64,000 bases of DNA from a bacterium D16-76 (GCA_009917445.1 QZEE01000003.1:115320-179319), one strand, 5' to 3'; shown: positions 8,116-15,805, counted from the stretch's first letter. The notes: a model not told the origin generated them from the letters alone. A program made the numbers and translations.

Positions 8116-8232
8116 CACCGGGCCTGCCTGCTGGCGTGGCTTGGGCCCGGTAGGGGCATGTGCTTTTGCGGGCGGGATGGGGAATCTTATTTATGGCTTA
8201 TCTTATATTTTGAAATTTAGGAGGAATTTTTT

Positions 8233-8406
8233 ATGACAAGCGTAAAGGAATACAAGACGGAGGGCAAAGAGGTTATTATTGGCGAGGGGCGGGATTTTGA
8301 GAGGATCCGCCGTATTACGGGCTATTTGGTGGGCACGATTGACCGGTGGAACAACGCCAAGCGGGCGGAGGAACAGGACCGGGTGAAGCACACGCTGGCA
8401 AAGTAA
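8233..8406 (+). CDS. Stand-alone glycyl-radical domain of anaerobic ribonucleotide reductase
   Basis: A 57-residue protein too small for most gene finders. It reads MTSVKEYKTEG..., then FERIRRITGYLVGTIDRW and NNAKRAEEQDRVKH. RITGYLVG is the glycyl-radical loop found at the C terminus of full-length NrdD, with Gly30 as the predicted radical site, and the following Asn/Lys/Arg-rich helix is also typical of NrdD C termini. AGGAGGAA (about 8219-8226) gives a strong ribosome binding site. It lies 184 bases after the large NrdD chain, which lacks this segment, and 11 bases before surE. Inference: it assembles with NrdD and is charged by NrdG. Similar small ORFs may exist in relatives under the NrdD name; I cannot check. 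Confidence 0.88.
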   Translation: MTSVKEYKTEGKEVIIGEGRDFERIRRITGYLVGTIDRWNNAKRAEEQDRVKHTLAK

Positions 8407-8417
8407 GGGGAGGGCCT

Positions 8418-9167
8418 ATGCATATTTTATTGGTAAACGACGATGGAATCAACGCCCCGGGGATACGTGCGCTGGCAAAGGTGCTGAGCAAGGAGCACCG
8501 CATTACAGTGAGCGCGCCCATGGAGGAACGCAGCGCGGTGGGCCATGGGCTGACAGTGCGCGTGCCCCTCTTTACGGAAAAGCGGGAGGTGCCCGGCGCG
8601 CAGGCGGCTTATGCGGTTTCGGGCACACCGGCGGACTGCGCCCGGCTGGGCGTGCTGAGCTTGGCCGAGGGGCCGGTGGATTTGGTGGTTTCGGGCATTA
8701 ACAAGGGCTTGAACGTGGCCATGGATATGCTTTATTCCGGTACGGTGTCGGCCGCTATGGAGGCGGCTATGCTGGACAAGAAGGCTATTGCGGTTTCGAC
8801 CCAATGGGAGGGGGATTTTGACAAGGCCGCGGAGATTTTTGCCCGGCTACTGGCCCAGCTGGATATGGAAAAAGATATTGATTTTATGCTGAATGTGAAC
8901 ATCCCCACCCTGCCCGGCCAGGAGGTGAAGGGGGTAAAGTGGGTGCCGGCGGGCCGCACGCATTTGTGGGCCGACACCTATGAGCACCGGCAGACCCCGG
9001 ATGGCAGGGACTATTACTGGCTGAAGAACCTGCAGGACGCCGCTACCCCGGATTTTGGGCTGGGCCATGACATTGGCTGCGTGGCAAACGGGTATGTGGC
9101 GCTGTCGCCGCTGGTTTATGATTTGACGGACGGCGAGGGTTTCCGGGATAAGGACTTTGAGCTGTAA
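8418..9167 (+). CDS. surE: 5'-nucleotidase SurE
   Basis: Metal-dependent nucleoside monophosphate phosphatase. The 249 residues carry the SurE signature LLVNDDGINAPGIRAL at the N terminus (metal-binding Asp-Asp), SGTPADCARLG and VSGINKGLNVAMDMLYSGT (about 88-106, metal-binding Asn). ATG 8418 is preceded by AAGGGGAGGG (8403-8412), overlapping the stop of the small glycyl-radical gene, so the two are almost certainly co-transcribed. Its place between nrdD and nrdG suggests a link to nucleotide pool control, but that is inference. Confidence 0.93.
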   Translation: MHILLVNDDGINAPGIRALAKVLSKEHRITVSAPMEERSAVGHGLTVRVPLFTEKREVPGAQAAYAVSGTPADCARLGVLSLAEGPVDLVVSGINKGLNVAMDMLYSGTVSAAMEAAMLDKKAIAVSTQWEGDFDKAAEIFARLLAQLDMEKDIDFMLNVNIPTLPGQEVKGVKWVPAGRTHLWADTYEHRQTPDGRDYYWLKNLQDAATPDFGLGHDIGCVANGYVALSPLVYDLTDGEGFRDKDFEL

Positions 9168-9194
9168 CCGCGCAAGGAAAAGGAGGGGAAAGCG

Positions 9195-9524
9195 GTGGCT
9201 TTTACGGTGAACATCTACTACACAGGCGAAGGGGGCAGCGCCCGCCGGTTTGCCGAAGAGATGGTGGAAAGCGGCCTTGTGGGGCAGATCCGCGCGAAGG
9301 ATGGCAACGAGCGGTATGCGTATTTCTTCCCCATGGAAGACCCGGAAACGGTGCTGCTGATCGACACCTGGCGGGACCAGGAAGCTTTGGACGCGCACCA
9401 TGCTTCCCCAATCATGGGGGAGATTGTCAAGCTGCGGGACAAGTATGGCCTGCACATGCGGGTGGAGCGCTATGTTACAGATGAGGAAGCGCCGGGGTCA
9501 GATGAGAGGTTCATCCGCCGGTAA
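9195..9524 (+). CDS. ABM-fold (putative quinol monooxygenase-like) small protein
   Basis: A 109-residue protein of the antibiotic-biosynthesis-monooxygenase/YgiN-like dimeric ferredoxin fold. It shows a first beta-alpha unit with RRFAEEMVESGLV, the central strand YAYFFPMEDPETVLLIDTW, and the DQEALDAHHASPIMGEI helix typical of the family. The start is GTG at 9195 after AAAAGGAGGGG. It lies between surE (27 bases) and nrdG (34 bases), within the anaerobic reductase group. No substrate can be proposed; some members are cofactor-free oxygenases, others have unrelated roles. Confidence 0.7.
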   Translation: MAFTVNIYYTGEGGSARRFAEEMVESGLVGQIRAKDGNERYAYFFPMEDPETVLLIDTWRDQEALDAHHASPIMGEIVKLRDKYGLHMRVERYVTDEEAPGSDERFIRR

Positions 9525-9558
9525 GAAGTGTGGATAGAAAGGGCAGGTGGGTTTTGCG

Positions 9559-10056
9559 ATGAAGCTGCGGGTTGCTGGCGTGGTGGGGGAGTCGATTGTG
9601 GACGGCCCCGGCATACGGTACGCTGTTTTTGTACAGGGGTGCCCCCATCATTGCCCGGGTTGCCACAATCCCCAGACACACCCTTTTGAGGGGGGGCGGG
9701 AGATGGACACGGAAGAGATTTTCGCGGCCTTTCAGGGGGACCCGATTTTAAAGGGGATCACCTTTAGCGGGGGCGAGCCCTTTTGCCAGCCAGGGCCTTT
9801 GGCAGAACTGGCCAGGCGTGTGCATGGGATGGGCAAGGATGTGCTTACCTTTACCGGCTATACCTATGAACAGCTGGCGGCTATGGAGGACCCGGGGGTG
9901 CAGGCTCTTTTGGCGGAGACGGACACCTTGATAGACGGGCCCTTTTTGCAGGAAGAAAAAAACCTGGAGCTGCGCTTCCGGGGCAGCGAGAACCAGCGGG
10001 TCATTGACCTGGGGGAGACCCGGCGGATAGGGCGGCTGGCCCTGCTGGAGGACTAA
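9559..10056 (+). CDS. nrdG: Anaerobic ribonucleotide reductase activating protein (radical SAM)
   Basis: Uses a 4Fe-4S cluster and S-adenosylmethionine to create the glycyl radical of NrdD. The 165 residues show the radical SAM motif CPHHCPGC (Cys28, Cys32, Cys35), VDGPGIRYAVFVQG before it and the SAM-binding FSGGEPF near residue 75. The ATG at 9559 is preferred over the GTG at 9547, which leaves no room for a binding site. It closes the nrdD group, and a terminator follows 4 bases after the stop. Because the radical glycine here is on a separate 57-residue protein, NrdG must recognise that peptide, alone or docked on NrdD. Confidence 0.95.
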   Translation: MKLRVAGVVGESIVDGPGIRYAVFVQGCPHHCPGCHNPQTHPFEGGREMDTEEIFAAFQGDPILKGITFSGGEPFCQPGPLAELARRVHGMGKDVLTFTGYTYEQLAAMEDPGVQALLAETDTLIDGPFLQEEKNLELRFRGSENQRVIDLGETRRIGRLALLED

Positions 10057-10060
10057 AAAA

Positions 10061-10088
10061 CGGGGCGCTTTCGGGCGTCCCGCATTTT
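10061..10088 (+). terminator. Terminator after nrdG
   Basis: CGGGGCGC (10061-10068), loop TTTCGG, GCGTCCCG (10075-10082) with one G-T pair, followed by CATTTTGTT. The tail is short of T, so efficiency is uncertain. Confidence 0.65.
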
Positions 10089-10179
10089 GTTATGGCTATA
10101 GTCATGAAAGCAATACATCATGTAGGTAATAAAATGCAGGCGCAGCGCGGGCCGCCCCTGTGGGACGGACCAAGCAAAA

Positions 10180-10266
10180 GACGGTGCGCGGCATCGGGAG
10201 TCCAGAGGGGGCCTGCCCCTCTGGCAGAGCGCGAGACAGGGTCTCGCGGCCTTGCGCCGCAGGCAG
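10180..10266 (+). repeat. Dispersed hairpin element, copy 5
   Basis: CCAGAGGGG/CCCCTCTGG (10202-10224) matches the hairpin at 2736-2758, and CGCGAGAC/GTCTCGCG (10230-10248) matches the one at 8058-8076. It lies directly before the phosphodiesterase gene. The rest of 10090-10180 shows nothing I can name. Confidence 0.65.
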
Positions 10267-10281
10267 AAAGGAAGAGGGCTT

Positions 10282-10830
10282 ATGAAGTGGATGATCGCGT
10301 CGGATATACATGGCTCGGCTGTGTGGTGTGAACGGATGCTGGGGGCTTTCCAGCGGGAGGGGGCGGATAAGCTTTTGCTCTTAGGGGATTTGCTCTACCA
10401 TGGGCCGCGGAATGATTTGCCGGAGGGGTATGGGTCCAAGGCGGTCATCGAGATGCTTAACGGGGCCAGGGAGAAAATCTTTTGCGTACGGGGCAATTGC
10501 GAGGCTGAGGTTGACCAAATGGTGCTGGGGTTCCCGGTGCTGGCGGATTACTGCCTGGTGGAAGCGGCGGGGCGGCTGGTTTTTGCCACCCATGGGCACC
10601 ACTATAACGTGCAGTCGCCGCCTTTGCTGGGGGCGGGGGATGTGCTGCTGCACGGCCACACCCATGTGCCTATGAAAGCCCGGCAGGAGGGGGGCTGGTG
10701 GTATCTGAACCCGGGTTCGGTGTCGCTGCCCAAGGAGGGCTCGGCCCATGGCTATATGCTGCTGGATGGGGGCGTGTTCACCTGGAAGGACCTGGATGGC
10801 CGGGAGTACGACAGCCTGGATGTGGGCTAG
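10282..10830 (+). CDS. YfcE/MJ0936-family metallophosphodiesterase
   Basis: A calcineurin-like phosphoesterase of 182 residues. All five metal-binding blocks are visible: SDIHG (7-11), GDLLYHGPRN, GNCEAEVD, ATHGHHYN and LLHGHTHVP. The GDLLYHGPRNDLPEGY segment is typical of YfcE. Likely acts on phosphodiester or small nucleotide substrates; the physiological target is not known from sequence. ATG 10282 follows AAAGGAAGAGG. Its stop codon shares the CTAG at 10827-10830 with the stop of the minus-strand gene that follows, so the two genes are exactly convergent. Confidence 0.88.
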   Translation: MKWMIASDIHGSAVWCERMLGAFQREGADKLLLLGDLLYHGPRNDLPEGYGSKAVIEMLNGAREKIFCVRGNCEAEVDQMVLGFPVLADYCLVEAAGRLVFATHGHHYNVQSPPLLGAGDVLLHGHTHVPMKARQEGGWWYLNPGSVSLPKEGSAHGYMLLDGGVFTWKDLDGREYDSLDVG

Positions 10831-11003
10831 CCTAAAATAGTGTAGGTGAAGTTTTCCCAGCGGAGCTTGGTGCCGATGTCGGCGCCTTCCGGCAGCAGGG
10901 CCATGGCAATAGGCATGGGCTCGCCGGGGGTGGGGAGGTCGGTGCGCAGCAGGGTGGCGTAGTCGCCGTTTATGGTCTGGACAATGTATTCATATGGGCC
11001 CAT
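10827..11003 (-). CDS. Small conserved-looking protein of unknown function (58 residues)
   Basis: A minus-strand ORF starting ATG at 11003, with AGGAGG on that strand (11011-11016) 7 bases before it. The product begins MGPYEYIVQTINGDYATLLR, followed by a segment with MPIAMALLPEGADIGTKL and ends ENFTYTILG. The pattern of a strand with GDYA, then ALLPEGADIGTKL, looks like a tiny beta-barrel domain resembling the DUF3006 style, but I do not recognise a named family. It is convergent to the phosphodiesterase and its TAG stop uses the same CTAG. Third-position GC use matches real genes here. Confidence 0.7.
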   Translation of the reverse strand: MGPYEYIVQTINGDYATLLRTDLPTPGEPMPIAMALLPEGADIGTKLRWENFTYTILG

Positions 11004-11088
11004 GGGGGTTCCTCCTGTTTTGGGAGATTTTTTAAGTATAGTGTAGCGTATATGTGGGGAAATTGCAAGCTGAAGAAAGGAGCAAGCT

Positions 11089-11901
11089 ATGAAAATCTGC
11101 CATTTTAAGCCCTTTGCACATACGGACGGGGAGGTGACCGCTTATCTTCACGGGCCCATTACGGAGATGGGCAAGCGGCGGGAGGTGTTCCCGGCGGTGG
11201 TGGTGTTCCCGGGGGGCGGGTACGAGATGTGCTCTATGAGGGAGGACGAACCGGTGGCTATGGCCTTTTTTGCCAGGGGGTACCAGGTGTTTGTGCTGCA
11301 TTACTCGGTGGGGCGGGAGAAGGCCCGGGATTTCCTGCCGCTGGCGGAAGCCTCGCAGACCGTGGCCGCCCTGCGGCGGGACCACAAGGAATGGGGCGTG
11401 GACCCGGGGCGCATTGCGGTGTGCGGGTTTTCGGCCGGGGGGCATCTGGCGGGGTCTTTGGGGACCATGTGGAACGACCCGGAGCTTTTGAAGCGCTATG
11501 ACTTTGGCGGGCTGAACCGGCCGGACGCTATGATCCTGTGCTACCCGGTGGTGCTGATGGGGGAGTTTGCCCATGTGGGGTCGGCGGAAAACGTCAGCGG
11601 CGGCCAGGTGGGGGACCCGGTGTGCGAATATTTCTCCCTGGAAAAGCACGTGGGGGCCCATACCTGCCCGGCTTTTTTGTGGCATACGGTGACGGATGAT
11701 GTGGTGCCGGTGGAAAACTCCCTGGCGATGATGGGGGCTTTGAGCCGGGCCAAGGTGCCTTTTGAGGCTCACTTGTTCCCAGAGGGGGGGCACGGCATGT
11801 CGGTGTGCACCGAGGAGACCGGCAGCCGGCACGACTACAACGCCCGCTGGGTGGGGATGTGCCTGGCGTGGCTGGACAGGCTGTTTGGGTACCACTTGTA
11901 G
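11089..11901 (+). CDS. Alpha/beta hydrolase, acetyl-esterase (BD-FAE) like
   Basis: A 270-residue serine hydrolase. It shows the oxyanion-side PGGGYEMCSMREDEPVA (41-57), the nucleophile elbow GFSAGGHLAG (Ser115), an Asp in WHTVTDDVVPVENS and the His in PEGGHGMS. No signal peptide is present, so it acts in the cytosol. The PGGGY motif with the REDEPVA segment is typical of acetylxylan/carbohydrate esterases in gut Firmicutes, so deacetylation of imported sugars is the likely job. Start ATG at 11089 follows AAAGGAGC. It stands apart, with 230 bases before the next gene. Confidence 0.85.
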   Translation: MKICHFKPFAHTDGEVTAYLHGPITEMGKRREVFPAVVVFPGGGYEMCSMREDEPVAMAFFARGYQVFVLHYSVGREKARDFLPLAEASQTVAALRRDHKEWGVDPGRIAVCGFSAGGHLAGSLGTMWNDPELLKRYDFGGLNRPDAMILCYPVVLMGEFAHVGSAENVSGGQVGDPVCEYFSLEKHVGAHTCPAFLWHTVTDDVVPVENSLAMMGALSRAKVPFEAHLFPEGGHGMSVCTEETGSRHDYNARWVGMCLAWLDRLFGYHL

Positions 11902-12030
11902 GAGTGGGGGCAGTTTTATTACAAAATATTTACAAAAATATGACAAAACGGTGTCACTTTCCCGCCCTATACGCGGTCTAATGTATAAGGGCAAGCGGGC
12001 AAGGTTTTTTCGGCAGGAGGGAAAGACGGT

Positions 12031-12060
12031 TTGACTTCCCTTTGGGTGTTGTGGTATACT
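12031..12060 (+). promoter_or_regulatory. Promoter of the SLH/transglutaminase gene
   Basis: TTGACT (12031-12036) and TATACT (12055-12060), 18 bases apart, about 70 bases before the start codon at 12132. The AT-rich stretch 11920-11990 upstream contains no gene. Confidence 0.72.
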
Positions 12061-12131
12061 TAAACCCAGCTGACAAAAAGCTGCGCTGTTGGTATCTGCC
12101 CGGTATTATGTACAGGGAGGGTTCGGTATTT

Positions 12132-13646
12132 ATGAAAAAATGGAGTGTACTTTTTGCTGGGCTGCTGTTGGCAGCGGCTCTGCCGGTTTCGGGTTTGGCG
12201 GCGGAAAACGGGGAGGCAGAGGGTTTGCCCCTGGCGTCCAGCCAGCCGGAAACGCCGGAGGGCCCGGATACGGGAGGCCTGCCCGGCGGGGACGGCACGG
12301 AAAGCCTGCCCCCTGACGGGGAAGGGCCGGAAGAAGGGGATGGACCGGAGCCCGGCACGCCACCAGACGGGGAGGAAGATGGGCCGGACGGCGGGGCGCA
12401 GCCTCCCCAGGGAAGGCCGGTGCTGGAGACCGAAGAGCACATTGTGTACATAGAGGGCAGCGGGGATTTGGTGCGGCCTTTATCGCCCCTGACGCGGGCG
12501 GAGGCGGCGAAGATCGTGTACTCCCTTTTGCGGGAGCCCCCGGCAGGGGGGCAAGGCTTCCCGGATGTGCCGGCGGGGGCCTGGTTTAAGGACGTGGTGG
12601 AATCGCTGTCGGCGGCGGGGCTTATCGGCGGGTACCCGGACGGGAGCTTTGGGCCCCAGAACGCCATTTCACGGGCGGAGTTTGTGTCTATATTCGCCCG
12701 GTGCTTTGAGCCCCAGGAGGCAGAGCTGCCCTTTGTGGACGTGGAAGGGCATTGGGCACGGGAGGCCTTGGGCACGGCGGTGTCTTATGGGTGGCTGACA
12801 GGCTACCCCGACGGCACGGTGCGGCCGGACGCGCCCATTACCCGGGCGGAGGCTATTGCTATTGCCAACCGGGTGCTGGGCCGCAGGGGCGACAAGGCCG
12901 CTTTGCTGGCCCAGGGGATGCCCATGCGTTTTGTGGACCTTTCGGCGGAAAGCTGGGCTTATGCCGATATTATGGAAGCGGCCCTGCCCCATGTCCCCCA
13001 GATGGGGGAGGCCGGGGAGGCTTGGGCCGCGGTGACGGTGCCCCAGGCCCAGCGGGGGAAGGGGTACCACCTGATTGACGGGGAGCTGTACTGCGTGGGG
13101 GACGACGGCTACTATGTGCGCGGCACCCAGGTGGGCCTTTTGCAGTTTGACGCCTATGGGCGGTATGTTACCGGCAACAGCCAGCTGGATGCTTCTTTGA
13201 GCCAGATTGTGCGGCAGTACACGGTGGAGGGGGCCCCGGCCCAGGAAAACCTGCTGCGGCTTTACCGCTATGTGATGGACCGGTATAGCTACCGGGGCAA
13301 CACCCTTTTGCGGGATGGGGCCACGGGCTGGGAAATGCAGCGGGCGGTCTATATGCTGCAAAGCGGCAAGGGCAACTGCTACGACTATGCCGCCCTGTTT
13401 ACCATGCTGGCCCGCAGGCTTGGCTACCAGGCCCAGGGGGTTTCCGGGTGGATACGGACCTCTTCGTGGGACTGGGACAGGCACGGGTGGACGCAGATCG
13501 ACATGGGCGATGGGTGCCTTTTGCTGTGCGACCCGGAGTTCCAGGGGGTGTATGTGCCTAACCATGGGCTTGCCTGGGATTTGTTTATGAAACCATACGG
13601 CTCTACGCCTACCCAGTACCGGACGGCAGGGCACGTGTTGGGATAA
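12132..13646 (+). CDS. Secreted SLH-domain protein with transglutaminase-like domain
   Basis: A cell-surface protein of 504 residues. Signal peptide about 1-27 (MKKWSVLFAGLLLAAALP, then GLAAE). Residues 28-100 are a Gly/Pro/Glu-rich linker. Residues about 115-270 hold two to three S-layer homology repeats (FPDVPAGAWFKDVVESLSA, IGGYPDGSFGPQNAISRAEF, TGYPDGTVRPDAPITRAEA), which bind secondary wall polymers. The C-terminal third is a transglutaminase-like domain with Cys416 (GNCYDYAALF), His451 (DRHGWTQI) and Asp467 (LLCDPEF) as a complete triad, so a cysteine protease or cross-linking role is possible. ATG 12132 follows CAGGGAGGG. The next two genes also encode exported or membrane products. 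Confidence 0.88.
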   Translation: MKKWSVLFAGLLLAAALPVSGLAAENGEAEGLPLASSQPETPEGPDTGGLPGGDGTESLPPDGEGPEEGDGPEPGTPPDGEEDGPDGGAQPPQGRPVLETEEHIVYIEGSGDLVRPLSPLTRAEAAKIVYSLLREPPAGGQGFPDVPAGAWFKDVVESLSAAGLIGGYPDGSFGPQNAISRAEFVSIFARCFEPQEAELPFVDVEGHWAREALGTAVSYGWLTGYPDGTVRPDAPITRAEAIAIANRVLGRRGDKAALLAQGMPMRFVDLSAESWAYADIMEAALPHVPQMGEAGEAWAAVTVPQAQRGKGYHLIDGELYCVGDDGYYVRGTQVGLLQFDAYGRYVTGNSQLDASLSQIVRQYTVEGAPAQENLLRLYRYVMDRYSYRGNTLLRDGATGWEMQRAVYMLQSGKGNCYDYAALFTMLARRLGYQAQGVSGWIRTSSWDWDRHGWTQIDMGDGCLLLCDPEFQGVYVPNHGLAWDLFMKPYGSTPTQYRTAGHVLG

Positions 13647-13710
13647 ATTTAAAAAAGCTGGGAGCGGGCCCTTTTCTGGCGCGCCCTCTAGCCAGAAAGG
13701 AATGGGAACC

Positions 13711-14292
13711 ATGAAAAAACTCTATTTATTCGCTATGGCGGCGCTGCTGGCGTTGGCCCTTGCCGCCTGCGGCGGGGGGGAAGAGGCTTCTTCTTCCAGC
13801 CTGTCACCCAGCCCCAGCCCCAGCGCCAGCCCGAAAGCCAGCGCCAGCCCTAAGGCCAGCCCTTCGGTAAAGCCGAAGGCCAGCAAAAAGCCGAAGGCCA
13901 GCGCCAGCCCGAAGGCAAAGCCCGCTTCCTCTTCTTCGCAGCAGGAGGAATCGTCTCAGGAGAGCAGCCAGCCGACCCCGCCCCCCCAGCAGGGGGTAGA
14001 GGGGACGCCCCCTCCCAACGAGACCATTGATGTGCCCGATAACCCCACCCCGGTGCCCACACCGGAGCCGACGCCGGAACCCACGCCGGAGCCGACGCCC
14101 CCGCCAAGCCCCTATGACTATACGGGCAGCGATATCAACACCTTCTATGGTATCTTTGGCTACCCGGGCAGCAGCTCTTATGGCAGCAGCTGCATGGGCG
14201 ATGGCCAGGACGGCATCTTGTATTACGGCGGGTTTACGGTGTATACCTTCCGGGACGCCAGCGGGTATGAGTACGTTACGGACGTTGCATAA
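13711..14292 (+). CDS. Pro/Ser/Lys-rich lipoprotein with small C-terminal domain
   Basis: A lipoprotein signal with lipobox LALAAC ends at Cys19-like position (MKKLYLFAMAALLALALAAC). Then come about 50 residues built of SPSAS, ASPKAS and KPKAS units, a Ser/Gln/Glu patch and a PTPEPTPEPTPEP tract, which form an extended wall-spanning stalk. The last 60 residues are a compact Tyr/Gly-rich domain (DINTFYGIFGYPGSSSYG, then DGILYYGGFTVYTFRD). Function unknown; a surface sensor or binding domain is inference. ATG 13711 is used since AAAGG lies at 13696-13700. A strong terminator follows. The repetitive DNA at about 13800-13925 could vary in length between strains. Confidence 0.82.
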   Translation: MKKLYLFAMAALLALALAACGGGEEASSSSLSPSPSPSASPKASASPKASPSVKPKASKKPKASASPKAKPASSSSQQEESSQESSQPTPPPQQGVEGTPPPNETIDVPDNPTPVPTPEPTPEPTPEPTPPPSPYDYTGSDINTFYGIFGYPGSSSYGSSCMGDGQDGILYYGGFTVYTFRDASGYEYVTDVA

Positions 14293-14302
14293 AACATTTT
14301 CT

Positions 14303-14338
14303 AAGATGGGTAAGGCAGCGGCCTTGCCCATCTTTTTT
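14303..14338 (+). terminator. Terminator after the lipoprotein gene
   Basis: AAGATGGGTAAGGC (14303-14316), loop AGCG, GCCTTGCCCATCTT (14321-14334), then more T. Nearly perfect 14-base-pair stem with a T-run. Confidence 0.9.
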
Positions 14339-14364
14339 AGCATGAGGGAAAGGAGGGTGCGCAG

Positions 14365-15795
14365 ATGGTTTTTAGTTCGGCTGCGTTTTTGTTTGTATTT
14401 TTGCCGGTGGTGGTGTGCTTGTCGCGGCTGGCGCCGGGGATCAAGGGGAAAAACGCGGTGCTGGCGGTGTGCAGCTTGCTTTTCTACGGGTTTGGGGAGC
14501 CAGGGTATGTGCTGCTGCTGATGGCGTCGGTGGTCATCAACTATATGGCGGGGCGGCTGGTGGTGCGCGCTGCCAACAAGAAGCTGGTGGCCGCAGTGGC
14601 GGTGGCGCTGAATTTGGGGCTTTTGGGGGTGTTTAAGTACACGGATTTTGTCCTTGGCACCCTGGACCTGCTGCCGGGGGTGGACATAGCCCCTACGGGG
14701 ATTTTGCTGCCGGCGGGCATCTCGTTTTTTACCTTCCAGGGGCTTTCGTATGTGATCGACGTGTATAGGGACGAAAGCCAGGTGAGCAGGAGCTTTGTAA
14801 AGCTGATGCTGTATGTGGCCTTCTTCCCCCAGCTGATTGCCGGGCCCATTGTGAAATACCACGATGTGAGCCGGCAGATCGATGAAAGGCACACAAGCCC
14901 GGCCTTGACGGCGGACGGGGCCCGGCGGTTTGTACTGGGGCTTTCAAAAAAGCTGCTGCTGTCTAACACGGTGGGACAGGCGGCGGACATGGCCTTTACC
15001 GCTACGGCTGCCCAGCTGGACGCCCGGTCGGCCTGGCTGGGGGCGGTGTGCTATATGATGCAGATCTATTTTGATTTTTCCGGGTACAGCGACATGGCTA
15101 TTGGGCTGGGGCGTATGTTTGGGTTCCAGTTTATGGAGAATTTTGAGCACCCTTATGGCAGCCAGTCTTTAAAAGAGTTTTGGCGCCGGTGGCATATCTC
15201 CCTTTCCAGCTGGTTCCGGGATTACCTGTACATACCCCTGGGAGGGAACCGCAAGGGGAAGGAGCGCACGGCGCTCAACAAGATTGTGGTGTTTTTCTGC
15301 ACGGGGCTGTGGCATGGGGCTTCTTGGAATTTTGTGCTGTGGGGCCTGTGGCACGGCGGGGTGATGCTGCTGGAGGACGCTTTGCCAAAAAAGCGCAAGC
15401 CCAAGGGCGAGTGGGGCATGAATGTTACCATGCTGACCGTATGCTTGAGCTTTGTGCTGTTTAGGGCGGATACCCTGGCCGGGGCCGGGCAGATGTACCG
15501 GGAGATGTTTACGGGCTTTTGGCCTACTGTGGAGAGCACGGCCCTTTTTAGCGCCATGGGCACGCCGCTGGTGTGGTGGACACTTTTTGCCTGCGTGCTG
15601 TGCTGTGGGGCCCCGTCGCTGGCCCTGAAGCTGCGGCTGCGGGGGGAGTTTGCAGAGGGCAGGCACGCCAGGGGTGCGGGCCTGGTGACTGTGTGGGAGG
15701 CGGCCTCTTACGCGGGGGCTTTCCTGCTGCTGGGGCTGTGTGTGATGAACCTGGCGGGCTCGGACTTTAACCCCTTTATCTATTTCCGTTTCTAG
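14365..15795 (+). CDS. MBOAT-family O-acyltransferase (AlgI/DltB type)
   Basis: A multi-spanning membrane protein of 476 residues that moves acyl (usually acetyl) groups across the membrane for transfer to extracellular polysaccharide. It has about ten hydrophobic segments, the family block EFWRRWHISLSSWFRDYLYI, the IPLGGNRKG loop and the catalytic His317 in GLWHGASWNFVLWG. ATG 14365 follows AAAGGAGG. The partner gene 10 bases downstream encodes a DHHW/AlgX-type protein, the usual arrangement of an AlgI plus AlgJ/X pair. The polysaccharide substrate is unknown. Confidence 0.92.
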   Translation: MVFSSAAFLFVFLPVVVCLSRLAPGIKGKNAVLAVCSLLFYGFGEPGYVLLLMASVVINYMAGRLVVRAANKKLVAAVAVALNLGLLGVFKYTDFVLGTLDLLPGVDIAPTGILLPAGISFFTFQGLSYVIDVYRDESQVSRSFVKLMLYVAFFPQLIAGPIVKYHDVSRQIDERHTSPALTADGARRFVLGLSKKLLLSNTVGQAADMAFTATAAQLDARSAWLGAVCYMMQIYFDFSGYSDMAIGLGRMFGFQFMENFEHPYGSQSLKEFWRRWHISLSSWFRDYLYIPLGGNRKGKERTALNKIVVFFCTGLWHGASWNFVLWGLWHGGVMLLEDALPKKRKPKGEWGMNVTMLTVCLSFVLFRADTLAGAGQMYREMFTGFWPTVESTALFSAMGTPLVWWTLFACVLCCGAPSLALKLRLRGEFAEGRHARGAGLVTVWEAASYAGAFLLLGLCVMNLAGSDFNPFIYFRF

Positions 15796-15805
15796 GAGGG
15801 CTGGT

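Noticed and set aside
12669..13712. Long minus-strand frame opposite the SLH/transglutaminase gene
   Set aside because: His/Pro-rich translation without motifs or a ribosome binding site; it mirrors the coding strand's codon bias, as do similar frames opposite aspS, nrdD, addA, topA and leuS.
13800..14110. Tandem repeats that could suggest a CRISPR array
   Set aside because: The units are short, in frame and code for Ser/Pro/Lys and PTPEP repeats of a lipoprotein; there are no spacers and no cas genes.
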